A DNA stretch of 45,091 nt from Haplomitrium mnioides (Eukaryota; Marchantiophyta; Haplomitriopsida; Calobryales). How positions within the stretch are numbered: the stretch's first letter is position 1; each line of letters starts with the position of its first letter. The position numbers and the translations under genes are program-made. This document shows positions 1 through 14,130 of the stretch, in pieces. The notes below the pieces were generated by a model. It did no database searches. It saw only the letters and a program-made list of their open reading frames with translations, and was not told the origin of the DNA. The stretch is from assembly GCA_049999725.1 (NCBI GenBank), contig JBNGIS010020523.1, positions 48,695 through 93,785 of the forward strand, in the 5' to 3' direction.

Positions 1-420
1 AGTCTCGGCCAGGCGCTGCATTCCTTTCGCTTCGTTGTTTAATCTCTTCCAGCCCGAGCCCCTGTCGAATCCCAGCAATCAATTCCTCTCAGCCAGAGCC
101 TCCCTAGATCTCTACTTCAATTGCTCCTCCCGCTGCGGCATTCCGATTGCTTCTTCTTGTTCGATTGCCCACCAACACGAAGAACTTCCTCCTGAATTCG
201 AATTTTCCCTTCAGCATTTCGTTCTCTTCATTTGATTCTCAGCCACGCGACGTGCTCTTATTCGTGTTCTTGGTAAGGAACAAATCCTCATCTTCCTCAA
301 ATTTCATATTTTCCTCTGTTAACGCGAATAACTTCAAGATGACCAATTGCATCAGAGACGAACCATCGAAAATTCTTATTTTCTTCTCACACCATTATGA
401 TGTTATGAAGTCATCTCCCG
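1..420. other. Non-repetitive flank, no recognised gene
   Basis: Mixed-composition DNA lying outside the satellite. Two overlapping short open frames on the plus strand (35-235 and 147-461) show no family motif that I recognise, and their composition (Ser/Phe/Asn-rich) looks like translated untranslated or intronic sequence. A possible splice-donor-like TGGTAAGGAA lies at 271-280 but has no coding context. This could be a gene leader, an intron or old transposon sequence; nothing in it decides which. Confidence 0.5.
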
Positions 421-600
421 ATAGTACTCGAGATCGCTGTCAAAGAATAGGCACCCCTTAATTAATCCCGCAGCTGAATCCTCAAACGTAATTCTTCCAC
501 TGTTGTCTATATCCGTCATATTGAACATCTGCTTCCTGATTGATCAGCTCGCAGATCGATCTTCCTCGCGGATCCTCCTTCGCAACACTCTTCTCATTCA
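421..600 (-). pseudogene. Probable relic of a calcium-dependent protein kinase EF-hand
   Basis: Read on the minus strand from 540 to 481, one frame gives a run containing QMFNMTDIDNSGRITFE. This matches the first calmodulin-like EF-hand of plant CDPKs, where an MF-x-M-x-D-x-DNSG-x-ITFEE pattern is typical: loop positions D-x-D-x-S-G-x-I with an acidic end. The same frame continues through 480-421 without recognisable CDPK sequence. Upstream (600-541) it holds a basic stretch followed by R-E-E-D and an in-frame TGA at about 546-544, just before the EF-hand. No kinase domain or second EF-hand is seen within the window. In CDPKs this module binds calcium and relieves autoinhibition of the kinase; here it is at most a fragment. 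The match is short, so a chance resemblance or an exon of a gene running out of the window remain possible. Confidence 0.42.
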
Positions 601-1052
601 CATTCTACCAGAAGCACCCCTAACAAGACTTGTACAGATATAAAAGTAACCCCCTCTTTTGTTCTTTCGAGAGGCATCCCCCTAGGGGTCTAAGGCCACA
701 GCATCTTCCTTCTCTGCCCCTGGACAGACCTAGTTCAGGGCACAGTTACTACAGCACAAGTTCTGGGCAAGCTGTCCATCGAAACAAAAATAGAAAACAT
801 AGATAGAAATGTAGATAGGGGCTGGCTGGCCTTCGACAATTAGATTAAGTTTTTTTATTATTATTATTTCCTCAAAATAATTCTCACCCTATATCACAGC
901 CTCTTCTTCTTTTCTTCTTCTTCACACTTTACTATACTCCATTTTTTTCCCATATTCACAACTTTTCCCAAAACTCCAAAAATAACACTTTCCTTTATTT
1001 TTACCGCGCCGAAAAGAGCATCCTTTACGTCGATTCTGATTTTTTGCAAGGA
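601..1052. other. Array-proximal flank, pyrimidine- and AT-rich
   Basis: This holds no supported gene. It contains a TATAAAAG string near 640, a 10-bp palindrome CCCCTAGGGG at 679-688, a T/A-rich run at about 849-870 (TTTTTTTATTATTATTATT), and a TTC-rich microsatellite-like stretch at about 902-924. A minus-strand open frame (922-1140) crosses into the first satellite unit and is not credible as a gene. The sequence could be intergenic DNA or a fragment of an old transposon, but no terminal repeats are visible. Confidence 0.5.
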
Positions 1053-4000
1053 CTATGCTCTCACAACCATTATCGATATATAAAGTGGGCCCAGTCGTGT
1101 CTTTGTAGCACCATTGTCGAAATAGCTCCCATACAACCATACATCAACTCTCAAGTTACAATATACCATTAATGTATCATACTCTTATATAAAAGAACAT
1201 CATCGCTTTAACATGTGGGCTAAGTCATGTCCTTGTAGCACTGTTGTCGAAAAAGCTCCCATGCAACCATACATCCACTATCAAGTTACAATATACTATT
1301 GATGTGTCATACTCTTACACAACTAAACATCATCGCTAAAAGAAGTCGGCCCACTCGTGTCCTGGTAGTACCACTGTCAAAATAGCTCCCACGCAGCCAT
1401 ACATCCACCATCAAGTTACAATATAGCATTGATGAATGATACTCTTTTACAATAGAACATCATCGCTATAGCAAGTGGCCCAAATGTGTCCTCGTAGCAC
1501 CATTGTCGAAGCAGCTCCCATGCAACCATACATCTACTATCAAGTTATAATATACCATTGATGTATCATACTCTAATACAACATAACATCATCGATATAA
1601 CAAGTGGGCCCAATTGTGTCCTCGTACCACAATTGTCGAAATAGCTCCTATACAACCAAACATCCACTATCAAGATACAATGTACCATTGATGTATCATA
1701 CTCTTTTACAACAGAACATCATCGCTACAACAAGTGGCCCAAATGTGTCCTCGTAGCATCGTTGTCAAAATACCTCCCATGCAACCATACATCTACTATC
1801 AAATTACAATATACCATTGATGCATTATACTCTAATAGAAAAGAACATCATCGATATAAAAAGTGGACCCAAAAGTGTCTTTGTAGCACCATTGTCGAAA
1901 TAGCTCCCATACAACCATACATTCACTATCAAGTTACGATATACTAATAATGCATCATACTCTTATACAACAAGTCATCATTGTTAAAAATGTGGGCCAG
2001 GTCGAGTCCTTGTAGCATCGTTGTCAAAAAAGATCCCATACAACCACACATCTAATATCAAGTTACAATATACCATTGACGTATGACACTCCTATACAAC
2101 AGAACATCAGTGTTATGACAAGTAGGCCCTGTTGTATCCTCGTAGCACCATCCTCGAAATTGCTCCCATAAAGCCATACATCCACTATCAAGTTACAATA
2201 TACCATTGATGTATCATTTTCTTATACAACGGAACATCATCGCTATAACAATTGAGCCCAATTGTGTACTCGTAGCACCGTTGTTGAAATAGCTCCCACG
2301 CACCCATACATCAATTATCAAGTTACAATATATCATTGATGTATCATACTCTTATAAAACAAAACATCATAGCTATAACAAGTGGGCCCAGTCGTGTCCT
2401 CGTAGCACCGTTGTCGAAATAGCTCCCATGCAACCATACATCCAACATCAAGTTACAATATACCATTGAAAGAACATGCTCTTATACAACATAACATCAT
2501 CGCTATAACAAGTGGGCCCAGTTATGTCCTCGTAGCACCATTGACGAAATATCTCCTATACAACCATACATCCACTACAAAGTTACAATATACCATTGAT
2601 GGATCATACTTTTATGCAACAGAACATCATCGCTATAACAAGTAGGCCAAGTCGTGTCCTTGTAGCACCATAGACAAAATATCTCCTATACAACCATACA
2701 TCCACTATATAATTACAATATACCATTGATGGATCACACTCTTATGCCATAGAACATCACCGCTATAACACGTAGGCCCAGTCGTGTCCTCCTAGCACCG
2801 TTGTCAAAATTGCTCCGATGGAACCATACATCCACTATCAAGTTACAATATACCATTGATGTATCATACTCTTGTACAACAAAACATCATCGCTAAAACA
2901 ATTGTGGGCCCTGTCGTATCTTGGTAGCACTATTGTCGAAATAGCTCCCATGCAACTACACATCCTCCATCAAGTTACAATATACCATTGATGTATCATA
3001 CTTTTTTACAACGGAACATCATCGCTATAACAAGTGCGCCCTATCGTGTCCTCGTAGCAATGTTGTCGAAATAGCTCCCATGCAACCATACATCCACTAT
3101 GAAGTTACAAAATACCATTGATGTATCATGCTCTTGTACAACAGGACATCATCGCTATACATAGTAGCCTAAATGTGTCCTTGTAGCACCATTGTCAAAA
3201 CACCTCATATGCAACCATACATCTACTATCAAGTTACAAAAAACCATTGAGGTATTATACTCTAATAGAAAATTACATCATCGATATATAAAGTGGGCCC
3301 AGTCATGTCTTCGTAGCACCATTGTCGAAATAGCTCTCCTACAACCATACATCCACTATCAAGTTACAATATACCATTGATATATCACTTTTTAATATAA
3401 AAAAACATCATCGCTTTATTATGTGGGCCTAGTCGTGTCCTCGAAGCATCGTTGTCGAAATAGATCTCATACAACCACACATCCACTATCAAGTTACAAT
3501 ATACCATTGATGTGTCACACTCTTATACAACAGAACATGAGCACTATAACAAGTAGGCCCTATTGTGTCCTTGTAGCACCATTGTCGATATACCTCCCAT
3601 GCAACCATACATCTACTATCAAGTTACAATATACCATTGATGTATTATACTCTAATCCAAAACAACATCATCGATATATGATGTGGGCCCAGTCGTGTCT
3701 TCGTAGCACTATTGTCAAAATACCTTGCATACAACCATACATACACTATCAAGTTACAATATACTATTGATGTATCATACTCTTATACAAGAAAACATCA
3801 TCGCTATAACAAGTGGGCCCAGTCGTGTCCTCGTAGCACCATTGTCAAAATATCTCCCATACAACCATACATCCACTATAAAGCTACAATATACCATTCA
3901 TGAATCATTCTCTCATGCATCAGAACATCATCGCACTAACAAGTGGGCCCACTCGTATCCTCGTAACACCGTTTTGAAAATATCTCCCATGCACCCACAC

Positions 4001-5378
4001 ATCAACTATCAAGTTACAATATATCATTGATATATCATACTCTTAAAAAACAGAACATCATCGCTACAACAAGTGGGCCGAATCGTGTCCTCGTAGCACC
4101 ATTTTCAAAATAGCTCCCACGCAACCATACATCCACTTTAAAGTTACAATATAGCATTGATATATCATACACTTATACAACAAAACATCATCGATATAAC
4201 AAGTTGCCCAAATATGTCCTCATAGCACTGTTGTCGAAATATCTCCCATGCACCCATACATCAATTATCAACATACAATATAGCATTGATGTATCATACT
4301 CTTATACAACAAAACATCATCGATATAACAAGTTGCCCAAATGTGTCCTCATAGCACCGTTGTCGGAATAGCTCCCATGCAACCATACACCCACAATCAA
4401 GTTACAATACACCATTGACATATCATTCTCTTATACAATAGAACATCATCGCTATAACAAGTGGGCCCAGTCGTGTCCTCGTAGCACCGTTGTCGAAAGA
4501 CCTCGCATACAACCATACATACACTATCAAGATACAATATACCATTGATGCATCATACTCTTATACAAGAGAACATCATCCCTATAACAAGTGGTCCCAG
4601 TCGTATCCTCGTAGCACCATTGTCGAAATATCTCCCACACAACCATACATCCACTATTAAAGTTACAATATACCATTCATGAATCATTCTCTTATACAGC
4701 AGAACATCATCGCTCTAACCAGTGGGCCCACTCGTGTCCTCATAGCACCGTTGTCGAAATACCTCCCATGCAACGATACATCTACTATCAAGTTACAATA
4801 TACCATTGATGTATCATACTCTTACACAACATAACATCATCGCTATAACAAGTGGGCGTAGTCGTGTCTTGGAACCACCGTTGTCGAAATAGCTCCCATG
4901 CAACCATACATCCACCATCAAGTTACAATATACTATTGATATATCATACTCTTATAAAAAAGAATATCATCAATATAACAAGTGGGCCTAGTTGTATCCT
5001 CATAGCTTGGTTGTTGAAATGGCTCCCATACATCCACTATCTAGCTACAATGTACCATTGATGTATCAAACTCTTATACAACAGAACATCATCGCTATAA
5101 CAAGTGGGCGCAGCTGTGTCCTCGTAACACTGTTGTCAAAATAGCTCATACAACCATACATCCACTATCAAGTTACAATATACCTGTAACGTTGTTGAAA
5201 TAGCTCCCATACAACCATACATCCATTACCAAGGTACAATATAACATTGATGTATCATACTCTTATACAACAAAACATCATCGCTATCACAAGTGAGCCT
5301 AGTCATGTCCTTGTAGCACCGTTGTGGATATTGCTCCCATACAACCATACATCCACTATCAAGTTACAACATACCATT

Positions 5379-5690
5379 GATCATCCACTATGAAGTTACA
5401 ACACACAATTGATGTCTCATACTCTTATACAACAAAACATCATTGATATAACAAGTTGCCCAAATGTGTCCTCATAGCATCGTTGTCGAAATAGCTCCCA
5501 TGCAACCATACACCCACAATCAAGTTACAATTCACCATTGATGTATCATTATCTTATACAATAGAACTTCATCGCTATAACAAGTAGGCCCAGTCATGTC
5601 TTTCTAGCACCGTTGTTAAAATACCTCCTATACATCCACTATCAAGCTACAATATACTATTGATGTATCATACTCTTATACAACAGAACA
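5379..5690 (+). repeat. Variant satellite block, copy 1 (internal ~30-bp duplication)
   Basis: In this unit the segment ATCCACTATNAAGTTACAAC is duplicated, giving the diagnostic junction GATCATCCACTAT. It is followed by a GTTGCCCAAATGTG unit with ACCCACAATC, and then by a shortened unit in which CCTATACATCCACTATC has lost one CCATACA copy. The same three-unit order recurs at 6440 and 9793. Confidence 0.85.
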
Positions 5691-6439
5691 TCATGGCTAT
5701 AACAAGTAGGCCCAGTCGTGTCCTCGTAGCACCGTTGTCGAAATAACTCCCATGCAACCATACACCCACTATCAAGTTACAATATAGCATTGATGTATCA
5801 TACTCTTGTACAAAAGACCATCATCGATATAACAAGTGGCCCAAATATGTCCTCAAAGCCTCGTTTTTGAAATAGCTCTCAGGCAACCATACATCTACTA
5901 TCAAGTTACAATATACCATTGATGTATTATCGTCTTGTACAACATAACATCATCGCTCTTATAGCTAAGCCTAGTCGTGTCCTTGTAGCACCATTATCGA
6001 AATAGCTCCCATGCAACCATATATCCACTATCAAGTTACAATGTACTGTTGATGTATCATACTCTAATACAACAGAACATCATCGCTACAACAAGTAGGC
6101 CCAATCGTGTCCTCATGGTACCATTTTTAAAATCTCTCCTATGCAACCATACATCCTTTTTAAAGTAATAATAAAGCATTGATCTATCATACTCTTATAC
6201 AACAAAACATCATCGATATAACAAGTTGCCCAAATGTGTCCTCATAGCATCGTTGTCAAAATAGCTCCCATGCAACCATACACCCACAATCAAGTTACAA
6301 TATACCATTGATGTATCATTCTCTTATACAATAGAACATCATCGCTATAACAAGTAGGCCCAATCGTGTCATCGTAGCACAGTTGTCGATATTGCTCCTA
6401 TACAACCATACATCCACTATCAAGTTGCAATATAACATT

Positions 6440-6745
6440 GATCATCCACTATAAAGTAACAACATACCATTGATTTTTCATACTCTTATACAACAAAACA
6501 TCATCGATATAACAAGTTGCCCAAATGTGTCCTCATAGCATCGTTGTCGAAATAGCTCCCATGCAACCATACACCCACAATCAAGTTACAATATACCATT
6601 GATGTATCATTTTCTTACACAATAGAACATCATCGCTATAACAAGTGGGCATTGTCATGTCTTTGTAGCACCATTGTTGAAATACCTCCTATACATCCAT
6701 TATCAAGTTGCAATATACTATAAATGTATCATACTCTTATACCAC
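6440..6745 (+). repeat. Variant satellite block, copy 2
   Basis: Same order of marks as the block at 5379: the GATCATCCACTATAAAG junction, then a GTTGCCCAAATGTG / ACCCACAATC unit, then a unit shortened to CCTATACATCCATTATC. The start lies 1061 bp after copy 1, which is about 8.2 monomers. Confidence 0.85.
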
Positions 6746-9700
6746 AGAACATTATCACTATCACAAGTGGGCCCAGTCGTGTCCTCGTAGCACCATTGTC
6801 GAAACAGCTCCCATGCAACCACATATCCAACATCAAGTTACAATATAACATTGATTTATCATGCTCTTATACAACATAACATCATCGCTATAGCAAGTGG
6901 GCCCACTTGTGTCCTCGTAGCACCGTTGTCCAAATAGCTCCCATGCAACCATACATTCACTATCAAGTTACAATATACCATTGATGTATCATACTCTTAT
7001 ACAATAGAACATCATCGCTAAAACAAGTGGGTCCAGTCGTGCCATGGTAGCACCATTGTCGAAATAGCTCCCATGCAACCATACATCCACCATCAACTTA
7101 CAATATACCATTGATGTATGATACTCTTATATAAGAGAACATCATCCCTATAACAAGTGGCCCAAATGTGTCGTCGTAGCACCGTTGTCAAAATACCTCC
7201 TATGCAACCATACATGTACTATCAAGATACAATATACCATTGATGTATTATACTTTTATACAGAAGAACATCATCGATATAAAAAGTAGGCCTTGTCTTG
7301 TCTTCGTAGCACCATTGTCGAAATAGCTCCCATACAACCATACATCCACTATCAGATTACAATATATCATTGATGTATTATACTCTTATACAATCGAACA
7401 TCATCGCTTTAACATGTAGGCCCAGTCGTGTCCTCGTAGCATCGTTGTCGAAATAGATCCCATACAATCATACATCCACTATCAACTTACAATATACCAT
7501 TTATGTATCACACTCTTACACAACAGAACATCAGTGCTATGACAAGTAGGCCCTGTTCTATCCTTGTAGCACCGTTCTCAAAATAGCTCCCATACAACCA
7601 CACATCCACTATCAAGTTACAATATCCCATTGATGTATCATTCTCTTATACAATGTATCATCATCGCTATAACAAGTGGGCCGAGTCGTGTCCTCGTAGC
7701 ATCGTTGTCAAAATAGCTCCCATGCACCCATACATCAATTATCAAGTTACAATATATCATTGATGTATCATACTCTTATAAAGCAAAACATCATAGCTAT
7801 AACAAGTGAGTCCAGTCGTGTCCTTGTAGCAATGTTGTCGAAATAGCTCCCATGCAACCATACATTCAATATCAAGTTACAATATACCATTGATGTATCA
7901 CACTCTTGTACAACAGAGCATCATTGCTAACACAAGTGGGCCCAGTCGTGTGCTCGTAGCACCATTGTCGAAATATCTCCCATACAACCATACATCCACT
8001 ATTAAAGTTACAATATACCATTCATTGTTATAGAAATAGCTCCCATACAACCATATAGAACCATACATCCACTGTCAAACTACAATATACCATTGATGTA
8101 TCATACTCTTATACAAGAAAAACATCAACGCTATAACAAGTTGGCGCAGTCCGCTTCTTGTAGCACCGTTGTCGAAATAGCTCCCATCCAACCATACATG
8201 CGCTGTCAAGTTGCAATATACTATTGATGTATCAAACCCTTTTACAACAAAACATCATCGCTACAAAAGGTGGGCCCAGTTGTGTTCTCGTAGCACCGTT
8301 GTCCAAATAGCTCCCATACAACCATACATCCACTATCAAGTTACAATATACCACTGATGTATCACATTCTTTTACAATATGATATCAGCGCTATAACAAG
8401 TGGGCCTAGTCCTGTCCTCGTAGCACCGTTGTCGAAATAGCTCCTATTGAACCATACATTGAGTACCACATTACAATATACCATTGATGTATTATTCTCT
8501 TATACAACAGAACAACATCGCTATAACAAGTGGGCCGAGTCGTTTCCTTGTAGCACCGTTATCAAAATATCTTCCATGCAACCATACATCCACTAGCAAG
8601 TTACAATGTACCATTGATGTATCATACTCTTATACAAAACAACATCATCCCTACAACAAGTGGCCCCAGTCGTGTCCTCGTAGCACCGTTGTCGAAATAA
8701 CTCCCATGCAACTAGAAATAAACTATCAAGTTACAATATACTATTGATGTATCATACTCATGTACAACTGAACATCATCGCTATAACAGGTGGGCCCAAT
8801 CCTGTCCTCGAAGCACTGTAGTCGAAATAGCTCCCATGCAACCATACATCCACTTTCAAGTGACAATATACCATTGATGTATAATACTCTTATAAACAAG
8901 AACATTATCGATATAACAAGTGGGCCTAGTCGTATCCTCATAGAAAGGTTGTCGAAATAGCTCCCATGCAACCATACATCCACTATCGAGCTACAATATA
9001 CTATTGATGTATCATACTCTTACACAACAGAAAATCATTGCTATAACAAGTGAGCGCAGTTCTGTCCTCGTAGGAGTGTTGTCGAAATAGCTCTCATACA
9101 TCCATACATCCACTATCAAGTTACATTATACAGTTCATGTATCATACTCTTATACAACAGAACATCATCGCTACAAGAAGTGGGCCCAGTCGTGTCCTCA
9201 TAGCATTAATAAAGAAATAGATCCCATACAACCATACAGAACCATACATCCACTATCAAACTACAATATACCATTGATGTATTATACTCTTATACAACAA
9301 AATATCAACGCTATAACAAGTGGGTGGAGTGCGCTCTTCATAGCACCGTTGTCAAAATAGCTCCCATGCAACCATACATCCACTATCAAGTTACAATATA
9401 CCATTGATGCATCATACTCTTATACAACAGAACATCATCCCTATAACAAGTGGGCGAAGCTGTGTTCTCGTAGCAATGTTGTCGAAATAGCTCTCATACA
9501 ACCATACATCCATATCAAGCTACAATATACCATTAACGTATCATACTCTTATACAACAGAACATCATCGCTATAACAAGTGGCCTTGTCATGCGGTCGTA
9601 GCAGGGTTTTTGAAATAGCTCCCATACAACCATACATCCACTATCAAGGTACAATATAACATTGATGTATCATAATCTTATACAACAAAACATCATCGCT

Positions 9701-9792
9701 ATAACAAGTGAGCCTAGTCGTGTCCTTGTGGCACCGTTGTCGATATTGCTCCCATACAACAATATATCCACTATCAAGTTACAATATACCAC

Positions 9793-10100
9793 TGATCATC
9801 CACTATAAAGTTAGAACATACCATTAATTTCTCAAACTCTTATACAACAAAACATCATCGATATAACAAGTTGCCCAAATGTGTCCTCATAGCATCGTTG
9901 TCCAAATAGCTCCCATGCAACCATGCACCCACAATTAAGTTACAATATACCATTGATAAATCATTCTCTTACACAATAGAACATCATCGCTATAACAAGT
10001 GGGCCCAGTGATGTCCTCGTAGCACCGTTGTCGAAATACTTTCCATACATCCACTATCAAGTTACAATATACTATTGATGTATCATACTCTTATACAACA
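9793..10100 (+). repeat. Variant satellite block, copy 3
   Basis: Third occurrence of the GATCATCCACTATAAAG junction, the GTTGCCCAAATGTG / ACCCACAATT unit and the shortened TTCCATACATCCACTATC unit. It lies 3353 bp after copy 2. It ends in a deletion junction near 10102, where TACAACAGAAG passes directly into CTCCTATTGAAATAGC. Confidence 0.85.
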
Positions 10101-10120
10101 GAAGCTCCTATTGAAATAGC

Positions 10121-11404
10121 TCCTATTGAACCATACATCCACTATCAAATTACAATATACCATTGATGTATTATTCTCTTATACAACAAAATATCATCAC
10201 CATAACAACAAGGCCCAGTCGTGTCCTTGTGGCACCGTTGTCAAAATAGCTCCCATGCAACCATACATCCACCACCAAGTTACAATGTACCATTGATGTA
10301 TCATACTCTTGTGCAAAAGAACATCATCCCTAAAACAAGTGGCCCCACTCGTGTCCTCGTAGCACCGTTTTTGAAATAACTACCATGCAACCATACATCC
10401 ACTATCAAGTTACAATATAGCATTGATGTATCATACTCTTGTAAAATAGAACATCATCGATATAACAAGTGGCCCAAATGTGTCCTCATAGCACCGTTGG
10501 CGAAATAGCTCCCATGCAACCATACACCCACAATCAAGTTACAATATACCATTGATATATCATTGTCTTGTACAACAGAACATCATCACTATAACAACTT
10601 GGCCCAGTTGTGTCCTCGTAGCACTGCTGTCAAAATAGCTCCCATGCAACCATACATCCACCACCAAGTTACATCGTACCGTTGATGTATCATACTCTTG
10701 TGCAAAACAACATCATCCCCAAAACAAGTGGCCTCACTCGTGTCCTCGTAGCACCGTTTTCAAAATAACTTCCATGCAACCATACATCCACTATCAAGTT
10801 ACAATATAGCATTGATGTATCATACTCTTGTAAAACATAACATCATGGATATTACAAGTGGCCCAAATGTGTCCTCATAGCACCGTTGTCGAAATAGCTC
10901 CCATGCAACCATACATCGACTGTCAAGTTACAATATAACATTGATATATCATTGTTTTGTACAACCGAACATCATCACTATAGCAACTTGGCCCAATTGT
11001 GTCCTCGTAGCACCCTTGTCAAAATAACTCCCATGTAACCATACATATACTATCAAGTTACAATGTACCATTGATGTATCATACTCAAATACAACAGAAC
11101 ATCATCGCTACAACAAGTGGGTCCAGTCGTGTCCTCGTAGCACCATTTTCAAAATAGCTCTCATGCAATCATACATCCACTTTAAAGTTACAATATAGCA
11201 TTCATGGATCATACTCTTATACAACAAAACATCATGGATATAACAAGTTGTCCAAAAGTGTCCTCTTAGCAACGTTGTCAATATAGCTCCCATGCAACCA
11301 TACACCCACAATCAAGTTACAATATACCATTGATATATCATTCTCTTATACAATAAAACATCATCGCTATAACAAGTAGGCCGTGTCGTGTCCTCGTAGC
11401 ACCG
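10121..11404 (+). repeat. Multi-monomer block B, copy 1, with internal 3-unit duplication
   Basis: Marker monomers occur in this order: TCCTATTGAACC (10121), CCACCACCAAGT (10269 and again 10658, 389 bp apart), GTGGCCCAAATGTG, ATACTCAAATACAAC (11081) and GGCCGTGTCG (11379). The 389-bp step is three monomers and shows a local triplet duplication. The same markers reappear at 15317-16205 with a single copy of the triplet. Confidence 0.88.
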
Positions 11405-13029
11405 TTGTCGAAATAGCTCCCATGCACCCATACATCAACTATCAAGTTACAATATATCATTGATGTATCATACTCTTATAAAACCAAACATCATACCTAT
11501 AACAAGTGAGCCTAGTCGTGTCCTCGTAGCACCGTTGTCAAAATAGCTCCCATGGAACCATACATCCAATATCAAGTTACAATATACCATTGATGTATCA
11601 TACTATTATACAAAAGAACATCATCGCTACAACAAGTGGGCCTAGTCATGTCCTTGTAACACCATTGTCGAAATAGCTCCCATACAACCATACATCGACT
11701 ATCAGGTTACAGTATACCATTGATGTATCATTCTCTTCTACAAGAGAACATCATCACTATAACAAGTGGGCCAAGTCCTTTCCTCATAGCACGGTTGTCG
11801 AAATAGCTCCCATGCAACCATAAATCCATCATCAAATTACAATATACCATTGATGTATCATGCTCTTATACAATAGAACATCATTGCTATAACAACTAGG
11901 CCCAGTCATGTCCTTGTAGCACCGTTGTCGAAATAGCTCCCGTACAACCATACATCGACTATAAAATTACAATGTACCATTCATGTATTATACTCTTCTA
12001 CAATAGAACATCATCACCAAAACAAGCGGGCACAGTCGTGTCGTCGTAGCACCGTTGTCGAAAAAGCTCCCATCCAACCATACATCAACTATCAAGCTAC
12101 AATACACCATTGATGTATCGTACTCTTTTACAACAAAACATCATCGTTACCACTAGTGGGCTTGGTTGTTACCTCATACCACCGTTGTCAAAATCGCTCC
12201 CATACATCCATACATCCACTTTCAAGATATAATCTACCATTGATGTATCATACTCTTTTACAGCAGAACATCATCGGTACAACAAGTGGCCCTAGTCGTA
12301 ACCTCGTACCACCGTTGTCAAAATAAATCCCATACATCCATACATCCACTATCAAAATACAATATACCATTGATGTATCATACTCTTTCACAACATAACA
12401 TCATCGATACAACAAGTGGCCAAGTCGTGTCCTCGTAGCACCATTGTCAAAATAGCTCTCATGCAACAATACATCCACTATGAAGTTAAAATATACCATT
12501 GGTGTATCATGCTTTTATACAAAAAAAAAAACAACAGCGCTATAACAAGTGGGCCTAGTCATGTCCTCGTAGCACTGTTGTGGAATTAGCTCCCATACAA
12601 CAATACATCCACTATCAAGTTCCATTTTACCATTGATGTGTCATACTCTTATACAATAGAATATCATCGCCATAACAAATGGGCGCAGTCGTGTCGTCGT
12701 AGCACCGTTGTCAAAATAGCTCTCATCCAACCATACATCCACTATCAAGTTAAAATATACCATTGATGAGTCATACTCTTTTACAACAGAACATCATCGC
12801 TATAACAAGTGGGCCTGGTCGCATTCTCATACCACCGTTGTCAACATAGCTCTGATACATCCATACATCCACTATCAAGATACAACATACAATTGATGTG
12901 TCATACTCCTATACAACAAAATATTATCGCTATAACAAGTGGCCTGGTCATGTCCTTGTACCACTGTTGTCGAAATAGCTCCCATAAAACCATACATACA
13001 CCATCAAGTTTCAATATACCATTGATATA

Positions 13030-14130
13030 TCATGCTCTTATACAACAGAACATCAGCGCTATAACAAGCGGTCCTAGTCATGTCCTCGTAGCACTGTTGT
13101 CGAAATAGCTCCAATACAACCATACATTCACCATCAAGTTACAATATACTGCTAATGTATCATACTCTTATACAATAGAACATCATTGCTATAACAATTG
13201 GGCCCTAGCACGTCTTCGTAGCACCAATGTTGAAATATCTCCCATAGAACCATACATCTACTATTAAGCTACAATATACCATTGTTGCATCATACTCTTA
13301 TATAACAAAATATCATCGCTATAGCAAGTAGGCGCACTCGTGTCCTCGCAACACCATTGTCGAAATAGCTCCCATGCAACCATACATCCACAATCAAGTT
13401 ACAATATACTAATGATGTATCATTCCTATATACAACAGAACATCATTGCTATAACAAGTAGGCCCCGTCGTGTCCTCGTAGCACTTGAGGCGAAAATGAT
13501 CCCATCCAAGCATACATCCACTATCAAGTTAGAATACAACCTCGATGTATCATACTCTTGTACAATAGGACATCATCGTTATAACAAGTGGGCCCATTTG
13601 TGTCCTCGTAGCACCGTTGTCGAAATAGCTTCCAGACAACCATACACAACCATACATCCAATTTCAAGCTACAATGTACCATTGATGTATCATAGTCTTA
13701 TACAACAGAATATCATCGCTATAACAAGTGGGCCTAGTTGTGTCCTCATTGCACCATTGTTGAAATAGCTCCCATCCAACCGTACATCCACAATCAACTT
13801 ACACCATACCATTGATGTATCATACTATGTTAAAATAGAACATCATTGTTATATTAAATAGGCCTAGTCGTGTCCTCGTAGCACCGGTTTCGAAATATAA
13901 CCTTACATCTACTATCAAGTCACAATATACTATTGATGTATCATACTCTAATACAACAGAACATCATCGCTATATCAAGTGGCCCAGTCATGTTCTTGTA
14001 GCACGGTTGTGGAAATAGCTCCCGTGCAACCATACATCTACTATCAAGCTACAATATACCATTGATATATCATACTCTTATACAATAGAACATCATCGCT
14101 ATAACAAGTGGGCTCAATAGTGTGCTCATA
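13030..14130 (+). repeat. Multi-monomer block C, copy 1
   Basis: Ordered markers: CTCCAATACAACC, GGCCCTAGCA (13201), a GTGTCCTCGCAACACC unit, CATACACAACCATAC (13641), a CCTCATTGCACC unit, an ACCTTACATC unit, CTCTAATACAACAG (13946) and CTATATCAAGTGGCCC (about 13970). The same order is found from 17290 to 18410. Confidence 0.85.

Noticed and set aside
1-860. Left flank as an LTR of another retroelement
   Set aside because: There is a TATAAAAG string and a palindrome, but I found no TG...CA boundaries, no second copy in the window, and no PBS or PPT.
922-1140. Minus-strand 72-codon open frame across the array edge
   Set aside because: Half is satellite and half is pyrimidine-rich flank. It has no motif and is a chance frame.
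13340-13768. A 142-codon open frame on the plus strand, and many 60-118-codon frames elsewhere in the satellite with similar peptides (YNHTSTIKLQYTIDVSYSY-like)
   Set aside because: They are read-through of the repeat. Because 130 is 1 modulo 3, each successive monomer is read in a shifted frame, giving peptides built from the same three translations. Breaks are random and there is no recognisable domain, start context or conservation of frame.
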